Below, in pieces: positions 1-6,441 of a stretch of 11,809 nt of DNA. Below the pieces are notes generated by a model that saw only the letters and a program-made list of their open reading frames with translations, had not been told where the DNA came from and did not search any database. Source of the DNA: Alphaproteobacteria bacterium (GTDB lineage Bacteria; Pseudomonadota; Alphaproteobacteria; UBA828); contig JAJDVB010000214.1 of assembly GCA_022826345.1 (NCBI GenBank), positions 1 through 11,809 of the forward strand. The letters are read 5' to 3'. A program made the translations under genes and the position numbers. Position 1 is the stretch's first letter; the number at the start of each line of letters is the position of its first letter.

Positions 1-201
1 GACCTCCGCCACAGCCACGCCTCGGAGGCGCTCGCGCTCGGCGAGAGCCTGAGCATGATCGGCAAGCTTCTCGGGCATTCGAAGGTGGGCACCACCGCCC
101 GCTACGCGCATCTGGTGCAGGACGCCGAGAAGGCCGCCGCCGCGCGCACCGGCGACAGCATCGGCGCCCACCTCGCGCCGAACGGCGCAGAGGCGGCGTA
201 G
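1..201 (+). CDS. Tyrosine recombinase/integrase, C-terminal fragment (cut by window edge)
   Basis: This is the last 67 codons of a site-specific tyrosine recombinase; the gene begins outside the window. Frame 1 opens with the box II motif DLRHSHAS (catalytic Arg at codon 3), continues with LGH (His at 76-78) and ends the catalytic core with TTARYAHL, whose Tyr (103-105) is the expected nucleophile. A short Ala-rich tail leads to TAG at 199-201. These enzymes cut and rejoin DNA through a covalent 3'-phosphotyrosine to integrate or excise mobile elements. The next gene starts 15 bases later and encodes a second enzyme of the same class, so the two are probably co-transcribed. The product class is secure; the substrate site and the full length cannot be seen. 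Confidence 0.9.
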   Translation, partial: DLRHSHASEALALGESLSMIGKLLGHSKVGTTARYAHLVQDAEKAAAARTGDSIGAHLAPNGAEAA

Positions 202-216
202 GGGGAGGGACGGGCG

Positions 217-1413
217 ATGGCGGTGCTGCAATACAGGACGATCTCCAACCGCACGGTGACGGCGCTCGCGGTCGAGCGCGACACCGTGTTCTGGGACCGC
301 GAGCTGAAGGGCTTCGGGGTACGGGTCTATCCCACCGGCGGCAAGCTCTACCTCGCCCAGGCGCGCGGGCCGGACGGGCCGGGCGGGCGGCGCAAGGCGC
401 GACGGATCACCGTCGGCCGCCATCCGGTGCTGGGCGCCGAGGAGGCGCGCCAGCGGGCCGCGCTCATCATCGCGCGCATCAAGGCCGGCGAGGACCCGGT
501 GCCGCTGCCGCTGCCGGCGAAGCACCACGGCAGCCCGACCGTGGCGGACCTCGCCGCGCGCTATCTCGAACGGCATGTCGCGGTGCGCTGCAAGCCGAAG
601 ACGCAGCGCACCACCCGCAGCGTCGTCAACCGCCACATCGTGCCGGCGCTGGGCAAGCTGCCGCTCGCAGCAGTCGAGCGGCGCCACGTCATGGCGCTGC
701 ACGAGAGCCTGTGCGAGACCCCCGCAATGGCGAACATGGTGGTCGCCACCCTGAGCCACATGTACGGCCTCGCCGCCGACTGGGAGATGACGCCCGAGGA
801 CTTCGACAATCCCTGCCAGGCTATCCCGGCGAACCCCGAGCGCAAGCGGGAGCGGTTCCTGACCGACGCCGAGTTCACCCGCCTCGGGCAGGTGCTGGAC
901 GAGGTCTCAAGCAACGGAAGCCAGATTTCGGCCGGGGCGGTGACGACGATCCGCCTGCTGATGCTGACGGGCTGCCGCAAGACCGAGATCATGACGTTGC
1001 GGTGGGAGCACGTCGATCTGGACAGGGCCGAGATGCGCATCGTCGACGGCAAGACGGGCAGCCGCACCGTCCACCTGTCGCCGTCTGCCGTCGGCGTGCT
1101 GAAAGCCCTGCCGCGCGCGCCCGGCAACCCGTGGGTTGTCCCGGGCGCGAAGCCGGGCACGCACATGACCGACATCTACACGGCTTGGCAGAGCATCCGG
1201 GTGCGGGCCGGGCTGGACGACGTTCGCATCCACGACATCCGGCACAGCTACGCCTCGCGGGCGCTCGCGCTCGGCGAGGGCTTGCCCATCATCGGCCGCC
1301 TGCTCGGTCACCGCCAGGCCGAGACGACCGCGCGCTATGCGCATCTCGACCGCGGCGCGGTCAGGAACTCCGCCGAGCGGATCGCCGTCAGGATCGCCGA
1401 GTACGTCCTGTAG
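217..1413 (+). CDS. Tyrosine recombinase/integrase with N-terminal arm-binding domain
   Basis: Complete 398-residue integrase. The start ATG has a strong Shine-Dalgarno, GGAGG at 204-208, 8 bases upstream. Residues about 1-95 resemble the arm-type DNA-binding domain of P4-like integrases (DUF4102 type: LKGFGVRVYPTGGKLYLA, then ITVGRHPVLGAEEAR). Residues about 105-200 are the core-binding helices. The catalytic domain has Arg254 (TGCRKTEI), Lys279 (DGKTGS), His339 and Arg342 (HDIRHSYAS), His365 (LGHRQ) and Tyr374 (ARYAHL), so all expected active-site residues are present. It should act on an attachment site of the element carrying it. It follows the upstream recombinase fragment by 15 bases on the same strand, which suggests a tandem integrase operon. 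No tRNA gene or clear att core is visible next to it. Class assignment is very secure; the natural element is unknown. Confidence 0.95.
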   Translation: MAVLQYRTISNRTVTALAVERDTVFWDRELKGFGVRVYPTGGKLYLAQARGPDGPGGRRKARRITVGRHPVLGAEEARQRAALIIARIKAGEDPVPLPLPAKHHGSPTVADLAARYLERHVAVRCKPKTQRTTRSVVNRHIVPALGKLPLAAVERRHVMALHESLCETPAMANMVVATLSHMYGLAADWEMTPEDFDNPCQAIPANPERKRERFLTDAEFTRLGQVLDEVSSNGSQISAGAVTTIRLLMLTGCRKTEIMTLRWEHVDLDRAEMRIVDGKTGSRTVHLSPSAVGVLKALPRAPGNPWVVPGAKPGTHMTDIYTAWQSIRVRAGLDDVRIHDIRHSYASRALALGEGLPIIGRLLGHRQAETTARYAHLDRGAVRNSAERIAVRIAEYVL

Positions 1414-1637
1414 GAGATACACGCTCGCCCGTGCGCTATGTGACTGCATCGACACAGGGTGTCTGGCATGCCGTTTACTGCTTTCGCTCAATCGGCCCCG
1501 CCGATCTGGACTGGCGGACCGCAATCCGTCCTACCAGGCATCGCCATGGTGCCCATGATCGGCGTTCGGAGATTCTCCCGAAGATACCCACATCGTTCAG
1601 CGAGCGCCGCTCTGAGACCTCATTCGGCATCCCTGCG

Positions 1638-1666
1638 TTGAGCACCACATATCGCTGGAGTAGACT
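1638..1666 (+). promoter_or_regulatory. Putative sigma70-type promoter for the PIN module
   Basis: TTGAGC (1638-1643, 4 of 6 matches to the -35 consensus), exactly 17 bases, then TAGACT (1661-1666, 4 of 6 matches to the -10). The predicted start of transcription near 1673 leaves a leader of about 43 bases carrying the palindrome at 1684-1695 and an AGGA ribosome site at 1705-1708. Position and spacing suit a promoter for 1716-2378 and 2421-3086. It is a pattern match only. Confidence 0.45.
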
Positions 1667-1683
1667 GCCGACTGCTGGAAACA

Positions 1684-1695
1684 GCCAACGTTGGC
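1684..1695. promoter_or_regulatory. Perfect 12-bp palindrome, candidate operator
   Basis: GCCAACGTTGGC is a perfect palindrome placed between the predicted -10 element and the ribosome-binding site of the following gene. That is a typical place for a repressor site in an autoregulated toxin-antitoxin-like module. The palindrome and its position are seen; the operator role is inferred, and no DNA-binding domain is recognisable in the two downstream proteins. Confidence 0.35.
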
Positions 1696-1715
1696 AGCGA
1701 GCACAGGACAGCGCG

Positions 1716-2378
1716 ATGTGTGGTGATGAGGCCGTCTCCATTGAGGTCTTTCAGGATCTGACCCTGACTTCCCGCGATGGGCAGCGCCCGGCCCTCCGCG
1801 ATGCGCTGCACAGAAATGCCACGCCCCCCTGGCGCCATGCCGAGGAAAGGGAGCGAGAGTTTCCGAACACGTCGTCCGAGTTCCTGGCTTTCCAACGCGC
1901 CCCCGGAGACAACCTTGCCGCGTCCGGCCTGACGCTCTGCGCGCGGGAGGATGGGTATGAGGTCGTGAACATCGTTCCCCTCGAGGCCGACGAACTTGGC
2001 GTCTCCGGGTACAACGACATCCTCAACGACTTCATTGAGCGGGTTGTCGGTCCTGCCTCTCGGGAACTGGCATTCGATGTGGGCGTCACGCCACGGAAGC
2101 AGTCGATCACCGACTGGACATCCGATGAAGTCGCCTCTGCGCTTCACACGTTTTCGATATGCGCCAACAAGTCGACCGGGGCCGGGCATCCCGCCGACAG
2201 GAAGCGATGGTTCGAATTTCTGTTTGCGGCTCACGCCGCGAACACCAGACTCGATACCGAGCTTCTGGGCCGGTGGCTGGTGGAGGCGGAGGAATGGCCC
2301 CCCGAGGTCGCATACGACCTTGTCGACAGATATCAATATTCAATGGACTTGCTGAAGTCCTCCACGGCCGCTCCGTAA
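1716..2378 (+). CDS. Conserved protein of unknown function paired with PIN protein
   Basis: 220 residues. The open frame extends far upstream through the integrase, but protein-like sequence starts here. ATG 1716 has AGGA at 1705-1708, 7 bases ahead, and a promoter-like pair at 1638-1666. I recognise no named domain. Residues about 75-125 hold a mixed segment (VVNIVPLEADELGVSGYN) followed by an acidic/aromatic helical C-terminal half with the string ANKSTG, a RKRWFEF-like helix (DRKRWFEFLFAAH) and WLVEAEEWP. There is no signal peptide or membrane segment, so it is probably cytoplasmic. It lies 42 bases upstream of the PIN gene on the same strand; the gap contains a small inverted repeat (TGTCA 2388-2392 / TGACA 2397-2401). 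The constant pairing with a nuclease fold suggests a regulator, antitoxin or substrate-recruiting partner. That role is inference only. Confidence 0.75.
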   Translation: MCGDEAVSIEVFQDLTLTSRDGQRPALRDALHRNATPPWRHAEEREREFPNTSSEFLAFQRAPGDNLAASGLTLCAREDGYEVVNIVPLEADELGVSGYNDILNDFIERVVGPASRELAFDVGVTPRKQSITDWTSDEVASALHTFSICANKSTGAGHPADRKRWFEFLFAAHAANTRLDTELLGRWLVEAEEWPPEVAYDLVDRYQYSMDLLKSSTAAP

Positions 2379-2420
2379 TCGCGCCATTGTCAACCCTGAC
2401 ATAGCGGGATTTCGCGTCCT

Positions 2421-3086
2421 ATGGATATCCCTGTCCTGTGTCTGGACACCTGCGTCGTTCTGGACATTCTCCGCGACCCGGCCCGAAAGGACGTTCGCGT
2501 CCACGAGCATGAGGCATCTCTGGCGCTACTTTCGGCCGCGCAATCCGGAACGGCCCTGGAGACCCTGGTCGCGGAACAGGTGAGCCGCGAATTTCAGGAT
2601 AATGTGGAACAAGTTCACCAAGACGCCAAGCGAAGCATCGGGGCGCTGACACGGCAAATTGGCAAACTGAACGCATTGGTGGCGCTGTACGGAGCGCCGC
2701 GCCCGATCGATCTCGGTCACTGGAACGATCACGACCTGCGTTCCCGGAATGCGGCGGAGCGCTGGCTTCAGGTCGGCACGACAGTCCGGCAAACCTCCAA
2801 CACCGTCTCCAACGCCTTCCTCCGCCTCAACCAGGCGCTCACTCCAGCAAGCAGGGGAAAGCAATCCATGAAGGATTGCGTGATTCTGGAAACCTATCTG
2901 GAACACATACAGTCGTTGCGGGCCAGGGGCCGGACCGCGCCCGCCGTCTTCGTTTCCTCCAACACCAAGGATTACGCCGCCGCCGACAAGACGACGATCA
3001 GGGACGACATCAAGGGTGAATTTCAATCCCTGGGTCTGGAGTACGCTCCCAGTATGGGTGCAGCCAGAGGCATCCTGAAATTGTGA
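2421..3086 (+). CDS. PIN-domain protein (probable metal-dependent ribonuclease)
   Basis: 221 residues. The N-terminus LCLDTCVVLDILRDP is the first strand and helix of a PIN domain, with Asp9 as first metal ligand. Further candidate ligands are Glu52 (TLVAEQVSREF), Asp152 (MKDCVILETYL) and Asp184 (FVSSNTKDY). The SSNTKDY ending is typical of large PIN proteins of the DUF4935/PIN_8 kind rather than compact VapC toxins of about 130 residues. A roughly 90-residue helical insertion (about 55-145) separates the second and third acidic motifs. PIN domains cut RNA with Mg2+ or Mn2+. The ribosome site is weak (GCGGGA about 11 bases upstream), so expression may depend on coupling to the gene 42 bases upstream. 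Together they could form a toxin-antitoxin-like or abortive-infection module. The PIN fold is well supported; target and partner are unknown. Confidence 0.85.
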   Translation: MDIPVLCLDTCVVLDILRDPARKDVRVHEHEASLALLSAAQSGTALETLVAEQVSREFQDNVEQVHQDAKRSIGALTRQIGKLNALVALYGAPRPIDLGHWNDHDLRSRNAAERWLQVGTTVRQTSNTVSNAFLRLNQALTPASRGKQSMKDCVILETYLEHIQSLRARGRTAPAVFVSSNTKDYAAADKTTIRDDIKGEFQSLGLEYAPSMGAARGILKL

Positions 3087-3211
3087 TCGCGGAGCTCACG
3101 CAGGCCGGCTCATGGGACGAGGCAGCGCATCGAGGTGCTGCCCTGGCGCTGGGGCGTCGAATGTATCTTCGGATAAATGTTCGTGGCGTGCAGCCATAAG
3201 GAGCCAGGACT

Positions 3212-4069
3212 GTGCCCAAGGACAAAGAGCACGGGAAGCCCAACAGACTGGGGCAAACTTTAGAGCTCGTAGAAGTCATCGACAAATTCGTCAACGACTT
3301 CGGACCGCTTATGGATGCAGCAGGCGGGGTCTTCCAAATTTGGAAGGCTACGCTTCAACCCGTGTTTCGGGACCTGGAACCCATTCTGGAGGGTTTGAAC
3401 GATTTAATAGAGGCGACCGGCCCTCATATCGAGAAACTGGTTCGCCACCAAAGAATAGAGAGACAATTCAGCAATTCTGGGTGGCTCCCGTATTACTCAG
3501 AGCTGATTGAGCGCGTTGAAGGACACAAGGGAGACGCGATTTCCCTGGACAAGATGATATCGGCATATTATCGGGAACACTGGACAGACATCCGAAGAGA
3601 TATCGAAGGTCGAATGGAGACGTACGAAATTGATGGAGAAACGAGGGAGACAATTCATGAGGTTCTATCTGCACACGAAGATGAAAATTACCGTTGCGTT
3701 TGCCGCACCTTGTTTCCTGAAATAGAACGAATGATTAAACGCAACTACTTCAATGACACGGGTCGCATCAAGACAAGGGAAATGGTCAGAAAGCTAGCCG
3801 AGCATCTCACCGAAGGTGAAATATTTTCCCGGCAGGGATTTTGCTTGGTAACGATTGGCCGTCATGTTGAACACATGTACGCACGGGTAGATGACGATAT
3901 GCGAGAGCGGCTTGAAGAAAACTCAATTCCAAATCGTCATGCGGCCCTTCACGGGCTGGTACCTTATTCGACCCACAAGCACAGCATGAACATGATAATA
4001 ATGACCGACTATATTTTTCAGATGCTACCACCAAAGGCCATCGGGCCACATCATGACGACACAGGATAG
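3212..4069 (+). CDS. AT-rich unknown protein with HEPN-type Rx4H motif
   Basis: 285 residues from a GTG start with an excellent ribosome site (AAGGAG 3198-3203, 8 bases upstream). The gene is far less GC-rich than its neighbours (about 47% in a hand-counted 60-base row) and uses many A/T-ending codons, so it was probably acquired separately. The N-terminal half is helical (FGPLMDAAGG, FRDLEPILEGLNDL), the middle is charged, and the C-terminal 60 residues contain SIPNRHAALHGLVPYST. There Arg242 and His247 make an Rx4H motif inside an NRHxxLHG context seen in HEPN-like proteins of phage-defence and toxin systems. HEPN proteins are often RNases, with this Arg and His at the active site. It has no signal peptide. 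It is convergent with the reverse gene ending 20 bases away. The HEPN assignment rests on one motif and is moderate. Confidence 0.75.
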   Translation: MPKDKEHGKPNRLGQTLELVEVIDKFVNDFGPLMDAAGGVFQIWKATLQPVFRDLEPILEGLNDLIEATGPHIEKLVRHQRIERQFSNSGWLPYYSELIERVEGHKGDAISLDKMISAYYREHWTDIRRDIEGRMETYEIDGETRETIHEVLSAHEDENYRCVCRTLFPEIERMIKRNYFNDTGRIKTREMVRKLAEHLTEGEIFSRQGFCLVTIGRHVEHMYARVDDDMRERLEENSIPNRHAALHGLVPYSTHKHSMNMIIMTDYIFQMLPPKAIGPHHDDTG

Positions 4070-4089
4070 ATGACGATCGACACGCGTTC

Positions 4090-4854
4090 TCAGTCGAACT
4101 CCAGCAGCAGCCTTTGGGCGATGTCCACGACGATCTCGAAGTCCGTCATCATTTGAAACTGAATGACCCCCTTCTTCGCGTTCTCGCCGAACGCGCGCTC
4201 CATGATCGGGAAGAACGAAACCAGCGCGCTCCGCTCGCGCGTCAGGCTGTCGGCCTCGTCATGATCCCCGCTGAGCTCGGCGTCCCCGATCCGCTCGCCC
4301 ATCTCCTCGAATATGCGCAGCGTCTCTTGCGAAACCGTGTTCCCCGGCACGTAGAGCGGAACATGGTGCTCGAGCGCATGCCGGAACCGCGCGAGATACT
4401 CGAACCACGGCCCGAGTTCTCGCAGACGGCCCGCGAATTCCGGCGACAGGGAGTTGAGCACCGCCTCGTTGCCCGGCCCGAAACCCACCTGGGAGGCCGC
4501 CAGCGGCGCGCCGTCCTCTCCCGAGAGTCGCTTCTCCCGGACCCAGAGGTGAGCGAGATTGTCGGTGCAGCCCCGCACGTTCACCGCGAAGGCCTGAAGA
4601 TAGATCATCGCGTCGAGAATATTGAACGGACTCGGCACCCAGGAGATACGGGGCGGGAACGGCTCCATCGATCCCAAGATGCACTGTTTCATGAGTTCAA
4701 GCCGGCGGGGGAACCCCCGGCTTGCGAACTCCCGCGCGGTTTCATCTTCGAAACCCTTGTTGGCATAGGCGGCCACGAGCGCGTCGTACTTGCCCTCGGC
4801 AAGCGCCACGAGCGCATCGTTGTACCGCTCGTTGTCCGCGCAGCTGAAGCTCAT
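4090..4854 (-). CDS. Conserved unknown protein with HEPN-like Rx4H motif
   Basis: 254 residues. The frame stays open to an ATG at 4938, but the first 28 residues of that version are charged low-complexity. ATG 4854 has GGGAGA on the reverse strand (plus-strand 4861-4866) 6 bases ahead, so I choose it. The protein is predicted helical: an N-terminal region to about residue 65, a middle segment (FNILDAMIYLQAFAVNVRG, then NLAHLWV), and FRHALEHHVPLYVPG, in which Arg158 and His163 form Rx4H. A charged helix pair and an FFPIMERAF stretch follow. I recall a widespread unnamed family with an FRHALxHRxPLY core, and the motif layout resembles HEPN domains, but a nuclease role is unproven. There is no membrane segment. 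It converges with the HEPN-like gene 20 bases away. Composition is GC-rich, unlike that neighbour, so the two probably arrived independently. Confidence 0.75.
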   Translation of the reverse strand: MSFSCADNERYNDALVALAEGKYDALVAAYANKGFEDETAREFASRGFPRRLELMKQCILGSMEPFPPRISWVPSPFNILDAMIYLQAFAVNVRGCTDNLAHLWVREKRLSGEDGAPLAASQVGFGPGNEAVLNSLSPEFAGRLRELGPWFEYLARFRHALEHHVPLYVPGNTVSQETLRIFEEMGERIGDAELSGDHDEADSLTRERSALVSFFPIMERAFGENAKKGVIQFQMMTDFEIVVDIAQRLLLEFD

Positions 4855-5343
4855 CGCCGGTCTCCCGTCTTTCCGGGCAGCCTGCCGCCCCTCGTCTCGC
4901 CCGTCTCGTTCATGCCCTGTGTCGTTCGACCCCTCCATGCCGGCCGGCCGGTCGACAGAGACACCCGGTCTTCATCCCGCGCGTGGCCGTTCCGGTTCCG
5001 CGAGAACCCGCGTTCGAACGACGGCGGCACCGATCCATGGATCCGTTTCATGAAGCCATCGAAGAGTGGCACGGTGCACGCCGCAGACCCGTATCGCCAG
5101 CCGCGCTGCGAACGCCGGACCCGCGCACGTGCCGCCGGCCCGTCGACGACGATTCCAGGCCCGGTCCGCCCGCACCAGGCCGACGGTCGGCCGCGTGCCG
5201 GTCGCTTCGGCGCAACGGCGCGGCGCGGCGAAGAGCGGTGACGGCGACGCGCGCGTATTCCTCCCCGAACCGCACCTTCAGCTCCTTCGGTGCGAATTTG
5301 TCCCGCCCAGCGGCGGCGTTTGCCGTCGATGCCGATGGCTGCT
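4855..5343. other. 489-bp gap between two reverse-strand genes
   Basis: The sequence is GC-rich and open in several frames, but none carries a convincing start, ribosome site or recognisable domain. One reverse frame around 5230-5310 reads KFAPKELKVRFGEEYARVAV, which looks protein-like but has no start and could be a remnant. Short palindromes occur at 4940-4949 (GCCGGCCGGC), 5011-5020 (CGTTCGAACG) and 5032-5043 (GATCCATGGATC). No T-tailed terminator or clear promoter is visible. The promoter of 4090-4854 should lie here but cannot be pinned down. Confidence 0.5.
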
Positions 5344-6234
5344 CTACCGAACAGCCGAGGCATGGGGAACACTCTCCCGGATGTCCGGGATACCGCTCAG
5401 GAAGATCGCCTCGGCCTGATGCCCCGAATAGGCGCAGAGGATGTATTCGTTCCAGTGGTTGGGGTCCGGACCGTATTTCATCAGATGACCGTGCAGGTCG
5501 TCCGTCCGGGGCGGTTTCCCCGCCTTCATCCGCGCGAGCTCGCGCTCCAGATAGTCGACGAAGGCGCGTTCGGGCCAGTCCCGGATGACGTAGGGCGTGT
5601 TGATCACGATATGCCGGGGGCACAAGGGGTGGGGCGGTGGGAGCACGCGTACGAACCAGACCTCCCCCTCGTGGCCGGCGTAGCCGGCCGGCACCGTGCA
5701 GGAGACGGTCTCCCGCGTGCCGACCTCGCGCAGCAGGACCCCCTCGCTTTCGCTGCCGCAATGGACGTAGAAACCCATCCTCGAGTGCTGCATCCGCTCG
5801 ACGGCGTCGATCAGCCAGGACGGACAGTCGAACTCGGGAGCGATGCGCAGGATGCAGCTCCCCATGGTCTCCCGGCTGCTTCCGAACCTCACGTCGAACA
5901 TCGCCCACATCGTGAAATAGCTGACGGTCAGCGGGCTCATCGGCGGCCCGCTCGGCAAATACTCGTCCTCGGCGGCGCCGGCGATCCTGACGTAACCCTT
6001 CGCCTCTCTCATCTCCGACATGGATTCGGCCATGAGGGAGGCGACGTTCTGCGCCATCGCGTAGATGCCGTGGCACGGGTCAAGGTCCGCGAACCTGGCG
6101 GGAACCGGACCCTCGCCACCGAAACCGGCTTCGAGGGCCATCTTCCTGCCCTCCCGCCAGCCTGCCAGATCGACGACCTTCGACCCGCGGGAGGAGAGAA
6201 GATTCCTTGCGATCCTGTCGGCGACGGAACCCAT
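5344..6234 (-). CDS. Conserved protein of unknown function
   Basis: 296 residues from ATG 6234. The frame is open upstream as far as 6744, but residues before this Met are antisense-like translation of an HU remnant. A second possible start at 6312 overlaps the HU-type stop (TGATG), so coupled initiation there cannot be excluded; both starts have weak ribosome sites. After an N-terminal helical part (VADRIARNLLSSRG), the protein contains PMSPLTVSYFTMWAMFDVRF, then SRMGFYVHCGSE, a likely beta-rich segment (ETVSCTVPAGYAGHEGEVWF), and INTPYVIRDW with a helix near the end. I recognise this as a recurrent uncharacterised pattern but can assign no function. Two hydrophobic/aromatic stretches are too short for membrane spans. 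It is cytoplasmic by default and is not closely linked to either neighbour. Confidence 0.7.
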   Translation of the reverse strand: MGSVADRIARNLLSSRGSKVVDLAGWREGRKMALEAGFGGEGPVPARFADLDPCHGIYAMAQNVASLMAESMSEMREAKGYVRIAGAAEDEYLPSGPPMSPLTVSYFTMWAMFDVRFGSSRETMGSCILRIAPEFDCPSWLIDAVERMQHSRMGFYVHCGSESEGVLLREVGTRETVSCTVPAGYAGHEGEVWFVRVLPPPHPLCPRHIVINTPYVIRDWPERAFVDYLERELARMKAGKPPRTDDLHGHLMKYGPDPNHWNEYILCAYSGHQAEAIFLSGIPDIRESVPHASAVR

Positions 6235-6311
6235 GGTGCGCTTTCGATCGTTCTCGCTCGCGGGGATCGGTTCATCCTGTCCCGCAACTCGGGCGCGCCG
6301 TCCGACCGGCA

Positions 6312-6441
6312 TCAGTTCAGCGCGTCCTTCAGCTCCTTGGTGGCCTTGAACGACACCCCGGACGACGGGCCGATGGCGATCCGCTCGCCGGTGCGCGCGA
6401 ACCTGCCGAAGCTCGCTACGGCGACGTCCTCGCCGCGCACC
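6312..6441 (-). pseudogene. HU/IHF-family DNA-binding protein, 3' remnant
   Basis: A reverse-strand frame ending at TGA (6312-6314) encodes RGEDVAVASFGRF, then ARTGERIAIGPSSGV, then SFKATKELKDALN. This matches the C-terminal half of HU-type proteins: the GFGxF strand turn, the DNA-binding arm end TGExIxI, and the final FKxxKxLKDALN helix. The arm is shortened: FGRF runs straight into ARTGER, where full-length HU usually has about 15 more residues with an RNP turn. There is no N-terminal half; upstream of about 6441 the composition drops and the reading becomes that of another gene fragment, with an in-frame stop further back. It is therefore a truncated, probably dead gene. Its stop overlaps a possible ATG of the next reverse gene. 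Confidence 0.6.

Larger units (their letters stand above)
1414..1715. other. Intergenic region downstream of integrase
   Basis: This 302-base stretch lies between the integrase and the next gene. The frame of the downstream gene stays open through it, but the translation there does not look like protein. No tRNA, transposase fragment or convincing Rho-independent terminator was found. The only supported contents are the promoter-like pair at 1638-1666 and the palindrome at 1684-1695. An attachment site could lie here, but no direct repeat identifies one. Confidence 0.6.

Noticed and set aside
711..1715. Upstream extension of the PIN-partner frame
   Set aside because: This part is an out-of-frame shadow of the integrase followed by intergenic sequence; the ATG at 1716 with AGGA 7 bases upstream marks the plausible start.
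1620..2336. A 238-codon reverse-strand open frame
   Set aside because: It lies antisense to the 220-residue PIN partner. Its translation is Arg/Pro/Gly-rich without domain signals, and the forward gene has promoter, ribosome site and a better protein pattern.
3111..3176. A short forward reading containing EVLPWRWGVECIFG before TAA
   Set aside because: It looked faintly like a molybdopterin-oxidoreductase C-terminus, but it is only about 20 codons with no start and no convincing family match.
4114..5241. A 375-codon forward frame
   Set aside because: It is a shadow of the reverse HEPN-like gene in GC-rich DNA; its translation is Arg/Pro-rich with no domain.
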